A DNA stretch of 64,000 nucleotides from Acidobacteriota bacterium. Its GTDB lineage: Bacteria > Acidobacteriota > UBA6911. Below are positions 9,694 to 20,369 of the stretch, piece after piece. The stretch covers positions 62,001 through 126,000 of the forward strand of contig JAFGIY010000082.1 in NCBI GenBank assembly GCA_016929335.1. Reading direction: 5' to 3'. Made by a program: the position numbers and the translations under genes. Below the pieces are notes generated by a model. It did not search any database. It had not been told where the DNA came from and saw nothing but the letters and a program-made list of their open reading frames with translations. How positions within the stretch are numbered: the stretch's first letter is position 1; each line of letters begins with the position of its first letter.

Positions 9694-10896
9694 TCACGGC
9701 TCATCGGTTGAGGCGACCTGAGATTCCTGGCTCTGAAGAAGTCGAATCAGCTCTTCCCCGAACTCACGGATGCGCCACTGGCGCATTCCCGGCAGACGTG
9801 CAAATGAGTTCAGGTCCGCGGGAGGAGTGATGGCCAGAGTTTCCAGCAGATAAGCCGGGAAGACAACGCCCACCGGCAGACTCAATGCCTGGGCCTTTTC
9901 ATTCCGCCATATTTTCAATGCCTCGAGGCGGAGTCTGGCGGCCCGGCCGGGCGCTTTCCAGTTGTTGCGCGAAGGAGGCTCCAGTACCGAGGGATCCTGC
10001 TGCCGGGCTTTATCCATGATGTTCATGATGCTTGACGCATGTTTCCTGGCTACACGGTTGGATATTCCGCGGCGGCTGAACATCTCTTCCGGAGAAAGCG
10101 GCGGCCGCCGCACCAGTTCCATCAGAGTCGAATTATTCATCACCTTGAACGGCGGCACGTCCATTTTCCGCGCGATTTCATCCCGAAAAACATAAAGTGC
10201 ACGCAACGCCAGCTGATCCTGCGGCGCAAGTTCGCGATTGCCTTTGATACGGCGGAATCCTTCTGCATCAAATTCCTTCTCCGGCCTTTCGATGGCGGTG
10301 GCAGCATCGAACTCTTCCTGGGCCCAGCTGAGCCGGCCCTTCACCCGCAGATCCGCTTCAAGAACGTCCCTCAGCCGGAGCAGATGGTGCGTATCCATGG
10401 CGGCATATTCCAGCTGCCCGGAAGCCAGCGGTCTGCGCGACCAGTCGTCGCGCTGCCGGCGCTTCGAGTGATGCACGCCCAGCAGTTGCCCCATCAGAGT
10501 GCTGAGGCCAAGAAATTCGTAGCCGAGCAGCTGCGCCGCAACATGAGTGTCAAAGATGCCGGCAAACTCAAAACCATAATCCCGGCGCAGGCAAAAAATA
10601 TCATAGCCGGCGGCGTGAAAAACTTTTTCCACCAGGCGATTGTTCATCAGCGGCGCGAGTTCTCCAATCCGGTCTACCGCAAGCGGATCGAGGATATAGG
10701 TAAAGCGGTCGGAGGAAATCTGGATCAGGCAGACTTTTTCAAAATAGTGGTACAGGCTGTCGGCCTCGATATCGACGGCGAGCCGCTGAACCGACTTCAG
10801 GTGTTCCAGCATGTCATTGAAACATTCAGGCGTGGCCACTAAGGTGTAGGGAGGCGGCGAGACGACTTCTGCTTCATCAATCGGCAAAGAATTCAT
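9694..10896 (-). CDS. rnd: Ribonuclease D (3'-5' exonuclease plus HRDC)
   Basis: AVDIEADSLYHY...FHAAGYDIFCLRRDYG...YAAMDTHHLLRLRD with C-terminal HRDC-like region. Confidence 0.9.
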   Translation of the reverse strand: MNSLPIDEAEVVSPPPYTLVATPECFNDMLEHLKSVQRLAVDIEADSLYHYFEKVCLIQISSDRFTYILDPLAVDRIGELAPLMNNRLVEKVFHAAGYDIFCLRRDYGFEFAGIFDTHVAAQLLGYEFLGLSTLMGQLLGVHHSKRRQRDDWSRRPLASGQLEYAAMDTHHLLRLRDVLEADLRVKGRLSWAQEEFDAATAIERPEKEFDAEGFRRIKGNRELAPQDQLALRALYVFRDEIARKMDVPPFKVMNNSTLMELVRRPPLSPEEMFSRRGISNRVARKHASSIMNIMDKARQQDPSVLEPPSRNNWKAPGRAARLRLEALKIWRNEKAQALSLPVGVVFPAYLLETLAITPPADLNSFARLPGMRQWRIREFGEELIRLLQSQESQVASTDEP

Positions 10897-10992
10897 ACGC
10901 GGAACAGGTTATCAGAATCGCGTTATAAAAGTATATCCAGAACATATGCCGCCGTGAAATTCGTGCAATTCGTGGCCGCCTTGTTGTGCGGC

Positions 10993-12156
10993 TCAGGCGT
11001 AATTTTTTCTGGAAAGCCTGCGCAACCGTTGCACCACCGATTCCAGTATCTTGAAGGCCCTGTCAATCTCGTCGTCGGTATTGTGGTAACACAGGCTGAA
11101 GCGCAGCGATCCCTGAACCACTTCCGGCCTCAGGCCCATCGCCGTCAGCACATGGGAAGGATCGAGTGCGCCTGAAGAGCAGGCGGATCCGGTAGAAATC
11201 GCGACTCCCTGGAGATCGAGGGCGATGACCGCGCCTTCGCCATCCACGCCTTCGAACGAGACGTTTGTAATATGCGGCAGGCGGGGTGGCCGGCCGTTGA
11301 CCCGGGTCCCCGGAATTCGCGTCAGGATCTGATTTTCGAGCCGGTCGCGCAGGGCGCCGACGCGCGTCTGCATTTCCTGCAAACGCTCCCAGGCCAGTCG
11401 GGCTGCCGCGCCAAGTCCCGCAATCGCGGGCACGTTTTCCGTGCCGGCGCGGCGTTTGCGTTCATGCGATCCGCCGGTCATGAAAGGAGTCAGTTTGGTT
11501 CCCTTCCCGATATAGAGAACTCCCACGCCTTTGGGACCATGAATTTTGTGGCCGGACATCGAGAGCAGGTCGACGCCGAGCTCGCGGACGTTCGTGGGAA
11601 TTTTCCCCACGGATTGAACGGCGTCGGTATGAAGGAGGATTTTGCGGCGCCTGGCGATTCCGCTGATCTCTTCTATGGGCTGAATAACGCCGGTCTCGTT
11701 GTTGGCATGCATCACGGAGATCAGCAGGGTGGTTTCGCGAATGGCGGCCTCAATCGCCCCTGGATCCACGCGCCCTGAAGCGTCAACGGAAACATAAGTG
11801 ACCTCGGCTCCGGCGCTTTCCATTGATTTGCAGGTGGCCAGAACCGCCGGGTGCTCGATTTTGGTGGTGACGATATGATTCCCCGAACGATAGCCGCTCC
11901 GGAAAACGCCCCAGAGTGCCGCATTGTCCGATTCAGTCCCTCCGGAAGTGAAAACGATTTCGCGCGTGTCCGCGCCGATCAGTTCCGCAACAGAACGCCG
12001 GGAGGCTTCCACGCAGGTCCGCGCTTCCTGGCCGAAGATATGAACGGAGCTGGCGTTGCCGAAATTCTCCCGGAAATACGGCAGCATGGCGTCCAGCACG
12101 ATTTCGTCCATTCGAGTGGTCGCGCTATTATCCAGATAGATTCTTTCCTTCATCAT
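10993..12156 (-). CDS. Cysteine desulfurase (NifS/IscS family)
   Basis: IYLDNSATTRMDE...SGGTESDNAAL...SGHKIHGPKGVGVLYI...STGSACSSGALDPSHVL. Confidence 0.95.
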   Translation of the reverse strand: MMKERIYLDNSATTRMDEIVLDAMLPYFRENFGNASSVHIFGQEARTCVEASRRSVAELIGADTREIVFTSGGTESDNAALWGVFRSGYRSGNHIVTTKIEHPAVLATCKSMESAGAEVTYVSVDASGRVDPGAIEAAIRETTLLISVMHANNETGVIQPIEEISGIARRRKILLHTDAVQSVGKIPTNVRELGVDLLSMSGHKIHGPKGVGVLYIGKGTKLTPFMTGGSHERKRRAGTENVPAIAGLGAAARLAWERLQEMQTRVGALRDRLENQILTRIPGTRVNGRPPRLPHITNVSFEGVDGEGAVIALDLQGVAISTGSACSSGALDPSHVLTAMGLRPEVVQGSLRFSLCYHNTDDEIDRAFKILESVVQRLRRLSRKNYA

Positions 12157-12353
12157 GCCCTAGAATAGCATATTCTGAGTGGTGCCGGGATCGGTGCGGA
12201 TAATGCAGAGATCCGCGTTTTTTGAAAACACTTGCGTTCTATAAATCGGGGTCGGCCTTTTGGGGACACGGATCAGTATTGTCTGAAATCGAAACAGCTT
12301 TGTTTCCGATCCCAATACCGACCCCCGACCCTGATTTCTAGAAGGAGCGAATT

Positions 12354-13133
12354 ATGGCTATCATCACATTTCTGTCTGATTTTGGATTGCAGGACCATTT
12401 CGTTGCCGCCGTGAAAGGAGTTATGTTGAGCCTGAATCCGGATGTGACCTTCGTGGATATCAGCCATCAGATTCCCCCGCAGGATATTTTTACGGGCGCC
12501 TTTACGTTGAGCCAGGCCTATTCTTATTTTCCTTCGGGCACAATTCATCTGGCAGTGGTCGATCCAGGCGTGGGGACCGCGCGCAAAGTGCTGGCCGCGA
12601 CTGCAGGCGGGCATTACTTCGTAGCTCCCGACAACGGGATCCTCAGCTACATCATTGACGCACATGAGGACTTCACGGCCTATGAAGTCACCGCGGACCA
12701 CTATTTCCGCAAGCCGCTATCGGCCACTTTTCATGCACGCGACATTTTTGCTCCTGTTGCGGCATGGATCAGCCGGAGAATTGAACTGCACCAGCTCGGT
12801 CCGGTGCTGAAATCGCCCGTTCGGCTGCAGATCCCCGCGCTGAAGCGCGTGAGAGACGCATTGATCCAGGGCACTATCCTGGCAGTGGACCATTTCGGCA
12901 ATCTCATAACGAATCTCAAGCCGGATGACGTGCCTGCCTCTTTCAGGATTCTGGCGGGCCAGAAGGAAATTACCGGCTTTCGCAGAACCTATAGTGAAGG
13001 CAATCCGGGGGAGCTCATTGTCATCACCGGCTCAACAGGATATCTCGAGATCGCGGTGAGAGCGGGATCGGCGGCAGCGACGCTGAATCTGAAAGCCGGT
13101 TCCCCGATTGGCGTCATTCCTATTAACAGCTGA
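12354..13133 (+). CDS. SAM hydroxide adenosyltransferase (DUF62 family), copy 1
   Basis: ITFLSDFGLQDHFVAAVKGV...VDPGVGT...FVAPDNGIL...FHARDIFAPVAAW...DHFGNLITNL. Confidence 0.92.
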   Translation: MAIITFLSDFGLQDHFVAAVKGVMLSLNPDVTFVDISHQIPPQDIFTGAFTLSQAYSYFPSGTIHLAVVDPGVGTARKVLAATAGGHYFVAPDNGILSYIIDAHEDFTAYEVTADHYFRKPLSATFHARDIFAPVAAWISRRIELHQLGPVLKSPVRLQIPALKRVRDALIQGTILAVDHFGNLITNLKPDDVPASFRILAGQKEITGFRRTYSEGNPGELIVITGSTGYLEIAVRAGSAAATLNLKAGSPIGVIPINS

Positions 13134-13147
13134 TTTCGTGATAATGC

Positions 13148-14056
13148 GTGGCTGCTTTTATGGCTGCAACTCAAGGATCTCTTTTCCAGCCTCCGGAGCG
13201 CAAGTCGACGCTGCGCGTCGGCCCTGCAGGCTGGAATTACAAAGACTGGGAAGGAATTGTCTATCCTTCGGGTGGATCGCCGGATGCGCTTGCGTTTCTG
13301 GCGGACTACTGCGACACAATCGAGATAAACAGCTCCTTTTATGCTCCTCCGCGACCGAAGGACGCGGCAGCCTGGGCTCGCCGGGTGCGCAATAATCCGA
13401 GATTCCGGTTCACGGCAAAAGCCTGGCAACGGCTCTCACACGAACGGGGCACGGCAGACGAATCTTCATTATCAAAGGATTGCGATGCCGTGCGCGGCTC
13501 GATGGCGCCGCTGGTGGAGGCAGGGATTCTGGGTGCGCTGCTGATCCAGTTCCCATGGAGCTTCCGTTGCACGCCGGAAAATCAGGAGTATCTCGACAAG
13601 CTTTTTCGCCATTTGCGGGAATTTCCTCTTGCGCTGGAAGTCCGCCATGCCGGATGGGATTCGAAACCTTTTTACGATTTTTTGCGAGAACGCAGCGTGG
13701 CTTTCTGCAATGTGGATCAGCCGGTGATCGGGAAGTCGATCAGGCCGGGTGCGCAGGCGACGGCGCGGATCGGTTACCACCGGCTTCACGGCCGCAACTA
13801 TGCGAACTGGTTCAAAGAAGATGCCGGCCGGGACGCGCGGTACGATTACCTGTACACAAAAGAAGAAATCCGCCTGCTGTCGGCACAGATCCGGCAGGTG
13901 CAGCAGAGCACTGAAGAGACCTACGCGATAACGAACAACCATTTCCGCGGCCAGGCGCTGGTCAACGCCATGGAAATCCTGGAAGAGCTGGACGGCGTTC
14001 GCCCCGCGGCTCCGCCTCTGCTGGTCGAATCCTATCCCGACCGCTTCAGACCTTAG
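13148..14056 (+). CDS. DUF72 (YecE-like) family protein
   Basis: VGPAGWNYKDWEGIVYP...EINSSFY...RLHGRNYANWF...NNHFRGQALVNA. Confidence 0.9.
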   Translation: MAAFMAATQGSLFQPPERKSTLRVGPAGWNYKDWEGIVYPSGGSPDALAFLADYCDTIEINSSFYAPPRPKDAAAWARRVRNNPRFRFTAKAWQRLSHERGTADESSLSKDCDAVRGSMAPLVEAGILGALLIQFPWSFRCTPENQEYLDKLFRHLREFPLALEVRHAGWDSKPFYDFLRERSVAFCNVDQPVIGKSIRPGAQATARIGYHRLHGRNYANWFKEDAGRDARYDYLYTKEEIRLLSAQIRQVQQSTEETYAITNNHFRGQALVNAMEILEELDGVRPAAPPLLVESYPDRFRP

Positions 14057-14168
14057 AGCCTTAGAGGCTTCGAGTCTTAGAGTTGAAATCCGTCCCGGCA
14101 CGATATCTTGGGTGGATTTTTTCGGCGTCCAATGGTATAAAACTTGCCGCTTCATTCTCTGGTGAAAT

Positions 14169-14244
<76 letters not shown>

Positions 14245-14781
14245 GCCTTCGCCAAGGCTTCGGCTGGCAAGCCGAAACCTTAAGAAGGCTGCCCGCCATA
14301 GCTTTAGCGAAAGCGGGCTGCTATTACCTAAACCGCTAAATTTTCCTGAAATATAAATCCTTCTCAGGAAATAACTCTGTTCTCAAGTTGTATCATCTTT
14401 CAACAAATCAGGTTGGGGGAATAATCGTTCAATGACATTTGTTTCATCCGCAGAGCCTTACCCAACCTGAACAGCATTATGTTGGCCTGACGGATGACCT
14501 TGATCAGCGATTGCGGGACCATAATAATGGCCGTTCCCGGCAGATAAGCCCAAGAACGCCTGAAGTGTCGATATTTTTTACATTTTGCGGCAATCCAAAA
14601 TAGGTATTAATTTCAGTAAGTTACGGTAGCGTTAGTTGTTACTTCCCTATTCACCTGCCGGATTTTTTTACAGTCCATAGCCCGGAATCAGACAACCAAA
14701 TAAATCAGCCGAAAGAGCAATATTCCTTTAAATATTGATATATCAGGAGTTGCTGGAATTATCGTGGAACAGAAGGCACAA

Positions 14782-14797
14782 TGGCACCTTTCTTGCT
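14782..14797 (+). promoter_or_regulatory. Putative sigma-54 (-24/-12) promoter upstream of PEP-CTERM gene
   Basis: TGGCACctttcTTGCT: GG-N10-GC spacing with near-consensus flanks, about 135 bp 5' of the ORF at 14932. Confidence 0.6.
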
Positions 14798-14931
14798 AAA
14801 GGAAAGAAGGGAGCGAGCGGCTTGGCCAACGGTCAGGACAATGCTTTCGTACTCCAAAACAGCATTAAAGTTATCTTTCCAGGCGAAACTGCTAATTCAC
14901 CGCAGCGCGCTGAAAGATAGAGGGAACAGCG

Positions 14932-15597
14932 ATGAATACGAAAAGCAAATTCAATAAAAAATTATTCGGCTTGGGAAAATCAATATCAATGTTTGTATTC
15001 CTGCTACTGATCGCAGGATCTGCCTGGGCTTCTTCCATATCTATGTCTTTTGACCCTACTCCGGTTGAAAGGAATATCGGTGAGCCGTGGGAATTGGATA
15101 TCAACCTTGATGGGAATTACCAGCTGCAGCAGGGCGTATTAGTCTACTATCACATCGATTTTCGATACGATTCCGGTGTTATAGAGTTTCAGAGCGCCAC
15201 TTTCGGAAACAGCGTTCTTAATGGCTGGTCCGGCGGATCGACAAGCTACGAAGATTTGTTTTTCGATCCCGGGGATCCCTACAATCTCAATAAATATCTT
15301 CGTCTTAAAATATCCGGCGTTTTGTTCGAAGGCAGTTCGATAGCGTTTAATCCTCCCGACAATCTTTTCGCAACAGTTTTATTTAAAGCGGTCGGAATTG
15401 GTGAGAGTGTCTTTTCCCACAGAGGCGGGGGTTTTGCCGGTAGCGGCTTAGGTGATGATTATGAATACCTTAGCTTCTATCAGACGGCTCCCGGCCACAT
15501 TACGGTATCAGGTGAAGCACAAGTGCCAGAGCCCTCCACCTTGTTCCTTCTCGGATTTGGATTGATCGGCCTGGCATCATTGCGCAGGAGAAAATAG
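14932..15597 (+). CDS. PEP-CTERM sorting-domain secreted protein
   Basis: N-terminal signal segment; C-terminus VPEPSTLFLLGFGLIGLASLRRRK, a canonical PEP-CTERM tripartite tail. Confidence 0.9.
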   Translation: MNTKSKFNKKLFGLGKSISMFVFLLLIAGSAWASSISMSFDPTPVERNIGEPWELDINLDGNYQLQQGVLVYYHIDFRYDSGVIEFQSATFGNSVLNGWSGGSTSYEDLFFDPGDPYNLNKYLRLKISGVLFEGSSIAFNPPDNLFATVLFKAVGIGESVFSHRGGGFAGSGLGDDYEYLSFYQTAPGHITVSGEAQVPEPSTLFLLGFGLIGLASLRRRK

Positions 15598-16084
15598 GGA
15601 GCTTCATTTGCATATCAGGAATTGAAACAGACTATTAAACGATGTCTCAGGGTTCGACTATAAAATGCCCCTTCAGCAATTGAGGCGGGAAATGCAGAGA
15701 GGTGCCACTGGGACCGGATGGGTGGACGCAACGCCAAAACTGCTGCCAACGCTTCCTGATGCGGTTCGCGGCCGCGCGCTGTCAGCTCTCAGCACTCGGC
15801 TTTGTTGTCTATTTCGATTAGTTGCAGCTTTTATTAACAGAAAAGCCTCCTGGCAAAACGCAAAGAAGTCATAGATAAAGGCTCTATCCACTCTCTGTGA
15901 CGGATCGAATGGCAGTGCATGTAGATCCCATTCGTGTTTGGCTGCCCTGGAATTCTCTCAGCTTTGATATTCACCCATAAATCCCGGTTTCTATTTGTGA
16001 ACCTGATATATATTATCGGCGTTGGAATACTTGTTCCCCTCACGAGCGCACTTGCATGAAAAAGCGATTTAAGGAAATTTTCAA

Positions 16085-19000
16085 GTGACAAGCCGACGCC
16101 GCACATTCCGCGTTTTTATCAGTTCAACCTTCGAAGATCTCAAGGAAGAACGCGAGGCGCTGCAGCGCAAAGTTTTCCGCAACCTGGCAAAGCTCTGTGA
16201 ACAATACCAGGCCGGATTTCAGGCCATTGATTTGCGCTGGGGCGTTCGCGACGAGGCGGCCCTTGACCAGAAGACAATGGACATCTGCCTCCGCGAGATT
16301 GAGCGCTGCCAGCGCACCGGAATCAAGCCGAACTTCATCATGCTGTTGGGTCAGCGCTATGGCTGGCGACCATTGCCATCCCGGATTGAGGCAGTCGAAT
16401 TTGAGCATGTCCTGGAAGCGATCGGCAGCTCTGAGGAAAAGGCGATGCTGAGCCGCTGGTACAGGCTGGATGAGAATGCCGATCCGCCGGAGTATGCGCT
16501 GCAGCCGCGGACTGAGCAATGGACAGATTCCGAGCTTTGGAGCTCCCTTGAAGCTCGTCTCCACGGGATTCTATGCAATGGGGCACGGGCGGCGGGCATA
16601 GCCGCAGGGCAGATGGTGAAATACGAGGCATCCGCCACCCATCAGGAGATCCTGAAAGGGCTCGGATCGACGCCCGAGGATCGCCGGCACGTGTTTGCGT
16701 TCTGCCGGGATGTTCCGGATGAAGGCCGCGATCCGGAGCTGGTCAACCTGAAAAAATTCCTCGCTGAGCGGCTTCCATCCGCAAACATATTGTCCTATGC
16801 ACCGGGTGATTTTGCGCGCCTCTGCCAGGACGTCGAGCGGGTGCTTGCGCCGATTATTGAAAGCGAGGCTGCCAAATTCAGATCGGGCCCGTCGCAGGAA
16901 CTTGCGATGGAGATCGAGACGCATGATGTCTTCTCTCGGGAACGGTCGCAGGTTTTCGGGCGCAATGATGTTTTGGACAAGATCGCGGATTACGTTGGCG
17001 CCGGCGATAGCCGGGTGCTGATACTGCTCGGTGCTTCAGGCTCCGGTAAATCGGCGGTAATGGCGCAGGCTTCGGAGCGTGTCCGATTGAGTCAGTCCAA
17101 CGCTGTGGTAATCCGCCGTTTCGTGGGTATTTCCCCTGAATCATCAAACGGGCTTGCTTTGCTGCGCAGCCTCTGCCTGCAAATCGGCGAGGCTTACGGC
17201 GCCAGAGGCGAAATGCCCGTTGAATTCAAAGAAGTGGAGCGCATATTCCATGAGCGGCTCGGGCTTGCCTCACCTGGAGCCCCGCTCGTAATTTTTGTCG
17301 ATGGCCTGAACCAGCTCGGGAAGGACGATCCCGCAAGCTCACTGAACTGGCTTAGCGGACCGCGGCCGCCGCATTGCCGTATCATCGTCTCAACCACGGA
17401 ACCTGCGCCGGTCTTGCGCGAAAGCCGGGTTCTCACACTCAGCGCCCTGTCTCGCGCGGATGCCGAGGCAGCCCTCGATTACTGGCTTGAGGCGGCCCAC
17501 AGGAAGCTCCGGCCCGATCAGCGCGAGATTCTGCTGTCGGCATTCGACCGGTGCAGCCTTCCGCTTTACCTGAGACTGGCTTTTGAGGAAGCGCGGGGAT
17601 GGGCATCCTACTTCCCGCTGAAAAAATGTCTGCTCGGGGATGGGGTGGACGGGATAATCCAAACCTTCTTCGACCGGCTCTCTTTGGAATCTAATCACGG
17701 ATCCCCGCTGGTCAGCCGCAGCCTAGGCTATCTGGCCGCGTCGCGGTATGGGCTGTCAGAAGATGAGATGATCAAATTGCTCTCTGCAGACAGGATCGTG
17801 TGGAAAGATTTTCGGAACCGCGCTCATCACGAACCGCCGGAGCACAGCCTGCCCGTAATCGTGTGGTCGCGGCTCCATTTCGATCTGGAGCCGTATCTCT
17901 CCGAGCGAATAGCGGGCGAAGCGCAGGTCATCGCCTTCTATCATTCGCAGGTGCGAGAAGCAGCCACCAGGCATTACCTTGACAGCAGGATAGCGTGGCA
18001 CCGTCATCTGCACATGGCACGTCTTTTCGAACGCGCATGCACAGACCGTAACAGATATCTGCCGAGGAAGCGTGCCATCGGGGAGATGGCTTACCATTAC
18101 AGGATTTGCAATAACCGGCGAAAACTGAAATCCCTGTATGCCGACATGTCCTTCATCTGCAGTTACGTGAAATGCCACAACGCATTCGATCTGAAAGATG
18201 AAATCCAGATGGCGCCGGATCCATGCGTCGATGGAGAAATGCGCTCCTTCATCGCCGATACTGCGTTGCTGCTGGCAAAATACCCGGAGCAGGCCCCCCA
18301 GCTTCTCTATAAAGAGCTCAGCGCCGAATCCTGTCGAAGGCAGGCGGAACTGCTGGCCGTTCGCCCGTGGATCCGGGCCGATCGCATCCGCCTCGAAGAA
18401 ACAGCCGGAGATTTCTCGATTGGCGTATCTCCCGCGGTCAGCACGGAGATGAGGGTTGAGGCCAGTTGCGTCGCGGTGAAAGCGAACCTTGCCTTCATTC
18501 ACAACGCGTCAAACAAGATTGAGCTGATCCGAACCGGCGACCTGAGACCCCGCGGCGAGATCCTGCTGCCCCACCCTTCCCGTGCGATAGGAATGATGCT
18601 TTGTGATCCATGGGGCAGATTGCTGGCCCTTGTGTACGACGACGGGGAAATCGAATTTCTCAAGACTGTTTTCGATACCGCCGGCAATATACTTTCCACC
18701 AGCCGTGTTCACCGGGGCACATGCAACACAGGCAGATTTGGCCTTCTATCCGCGTGTGCATTACCGGATGAAATCATCTACCAGGCGCCTGACCGCCGTG
18801 TGATAAGCCTCCAAATGGATGCCGGAGGCAAGGTTTCACAAAGTGAAATCAAGTGTAACAGAGGAATTCTTCAGAATTATTTCTGCAGCAATACTCGGTG
18901 CTTCGCGTGGAAAGATGGGAAGGATAACCTGCTGGCGTTCCCTGAGCTTGATCAGACCATTGCTCTCGATTACCGGGCCACAGCAGTGTGCCGTTCTGGG

Positions 19001-20224
19001 ACGCGTCTTGTGGTTTCCTCGGAGGACGGACGGCTCCTGATATACAAGTGGCCGGACCTTGAGAAGGAGAAAGCAATCGCCTGCCGGCTTCCTGTCATGT
19101 CGATCAGTCCCTCGGATCACGGTTTTCTGCTGATGACGGACCGGCACGGAAACATCCTGTCCCTTGATGATCGCCTGGAGATGACGGACTATGGGCGCTG
19201 CTCTTACGATCTGTACGACGACTATCCTTCCGCGATATATCCGGCTCCCGGCGGCGCTTTCTATATCTCCAATCACCGTTGCGTCACTTTGTCTATCGGG
19301 GGCAAATCCCGGCGAGATATTCTCCAGATCGATGGAGATGGAGACAAGGTGGATCTGCTTACATACAGTCGCGACAGAGGGTATGAGCTTTCCGTAGCAT
19401 CCGGGCCGCGACGCCTGCTCGCGCAGGAAATAGTCGGCCGGCAGCATGAGTTCGAATACAACAACTTCAAGTCTGCATGGAGCCGCAGCGGCTCTGTTGC
19501 CTATTCCAGGACAGCCCGTAGCGTAGCCTTTGAAGGCGACAACTGGTCTGTCTGCCACCCGACAGAGTCTGAAATTGTAAAGATAATGTACGTGGAGATG
19601 AAGGATTGCTTTCTGGTGCTGTGTTCTTCCGGCATGCTCTACATCATGCCGGCGAAGAGTGCTGCATTATCCACAGCACAGCTCGCCCGCAGCGATACCG
19701 GCAACTATCTCATGGAGGTGTGCGGTGCAAATGTTTGCGTCGTTGCGCAGAATGTTTTGTGCAAAACGGGACCGGCCAACATTTATGCGGAGACAGTCGT
19801 ATCGCTTCACAGAATTTCTGATTCCGGGACATCCCTCAAAGCGGAGTTGATCGACGTCCAGCACCTGGCAAATAACCAAAGCCGGATCATTGGCCTCTCA
19901 TTCCATCGCGGCAGCAACAACCTGTACATGTTTCGCGAAGGATCTCTCGAGCGGTGGCAGCTCGATCAGCCGAAACGGCACAACGTCACCCGTCTCGATT
20001 TGCAGGGTGGCCAAAGAGATGCGCTGTCATTTTGCGCTGCTCGCGACGGCGTTTTCTATGTGGACGCCGATAATCACCTCAAATTCCAGCCCATGACGGC
20101 GGCAAAAGGCGCCACCGATCTCGCCAGTTCCCGAACCATAACGTTTCTGAGTCCCAAAATGGGAACGTGGGGCTATATGGTGGAAGACAACCATGGGCTG
20201 TACCGTTTCTTGATCGATGAGTGA
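16085..20224 (+). CDS. DUF4062 - STAND/NACHT-like NTPase - C-terminal beta-propeller-like protein (1379 aa, GTG start)
   Basis: N-terminus FRVFISSTFEDLKEEREALQRKVF...IDLRWGVRDE (DUF4062); Walker A LLGASGSGKSAVM; Walker B-like PLVIFVDGLNQL; long C-terminal beta-rich repeat region. Confidence 0.85.
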   Translation: MTSRRRTFRVFISSTFEDLKEEREALQRKVFRNLAKLCEQYQAGFQAIDLRWGVRDEAALDQKTMDICLREIERCQRTGIKPNFIMLLGQRYGWRPLPSRIEAVEFEHVLEAIGSSEEKAMLSRWYRLDENADPPEYALQPRTEQWTDSELWSSLEARLHGILCNGARAAGIAAGQMVKYEASATHQEILKGLGSTPEDRRHVFAFCRDVPDEGRDPELVNLKKFLAERLPSANILSYAPGDFARLCQDVERVLAPIIESEAAKFRSGPSQELAMEIETHDVFSRERSQVFGRNDVLDKIADYVGAGDSRVLILLGASGSGKSAVMAQASERVRLSQSNAVVIRRFVGISPESSNGLALLRSLCLQIGEAYGARGEMPVEFKEVERIFHERLGLASPGAPLVIFVDGLNQLGKDDPASSLNWLSGPRPPHCRIIVSTTEPAPVLRESRVLTLSALSRADAEAALDYWLEAAHRKLRPDQREILLSAFDRCSLPLYLRLAFEEARGWASYFPLKKCLLGDGVDGIIQTFFDRLSLESNHGSPLVSRSLGYLAASRYGLSEDEMIKLLSADRIVWKDFRNRAHHEPPEHSLPVIVWSRLHFDLEPYLSERIAGEAQVIAFYHSQVREAATRHYLDSRIAWHRHLHMARLFERACTDRNRYLPRKRAIGEMAYHYRICNNRRKLKSLYADMSFICSYVKCHNAFDLKDEIQMAPDPCVDGEMRSFIADTALLLAKYPEQAPQLLYKELSAESCRRQAELLAVRPWIRADRIRLEETAGDFSIGVSPAVSTEMRVEASCVAVKANLAFIHNASNKIELIRTGDLRPRGEILLPHPSRAIGMMLCDPWGRLLALVYDDGEIEFLKTVFDTAGNILSTSRVHRGTCNTGRFGLLSACALPDEIIYQAPDRRVISLQMDAGGKVSQSEIKCNRGILQNYFCSNTRCFAWKDGKDNLLAFPELDQTIALDYRATAVCRSGTRLVVSSEDGRLLIYKWPDLEKEKAIACRLPVMSISPSDHGFLLMTDRHGNILSLDDRLEMTDYGRCSYDLYDDYPSAIYPAPGGAFYISNHRCVTLSIGGKSRRDILQIDGDGDKVDLLTYSRDRGYELSVASGPRRLLAQEIVGRQHEFEYNNFKSAWSRSGSVAYSRTARSVAFEGDNWSVCHPTESEIVKIMYVEMKDCFLVLCSSGMLYIMPAKSAALSTAQLARSDTGNYLMEVCGANVCVVAQNVLCKTGPANIYAETVVSLHRISDSGTSLKAELIDVQHLANNQSRIIGLSFHRGSNNLYMFREGSLERWQLDQPKRHNVTRLDLQGGQRDALSFCAARDGVFYVDADNHLKFQPMTAAKGATDLASSRTITFLSPKMGTWGYMVEDNHGLYRFLIDE

Positions 20225-20369
20225 ATCCCGGAGCGCATCCGGATTTGTGAGGAATTACCAACAACCAGCCCCGGTGAAATCTGGTCTGCATCGTTTTCCT
20301 GACTAGCGGATGGATTTTTGATGATCATCGCCGGCTGATCCCGGCCTCGTACAAAGATGGGAGCTAATT

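Noticed and set aside
10039-10842. 267-aa plus-strand ORF antisense to RNase D
   Set aside because: Opposite strand of a convincing rnd gene; composition typical of a shadow ORF.
14735-14920. 61-aa ORF between tRNA-Phe and the PEP-CTERM gene
   Set aside because: Overlaps the sigma-54 promoter candidate; no RBS or homology.
16085-20224. Simple WD40-repeat or eukaryote-like contaminant gene
   Set aside because: Uninterrupted bacterial ORF embedded in bacterial context; N-terminal DUF4062 and P-loop argue for a STAND NTPase.
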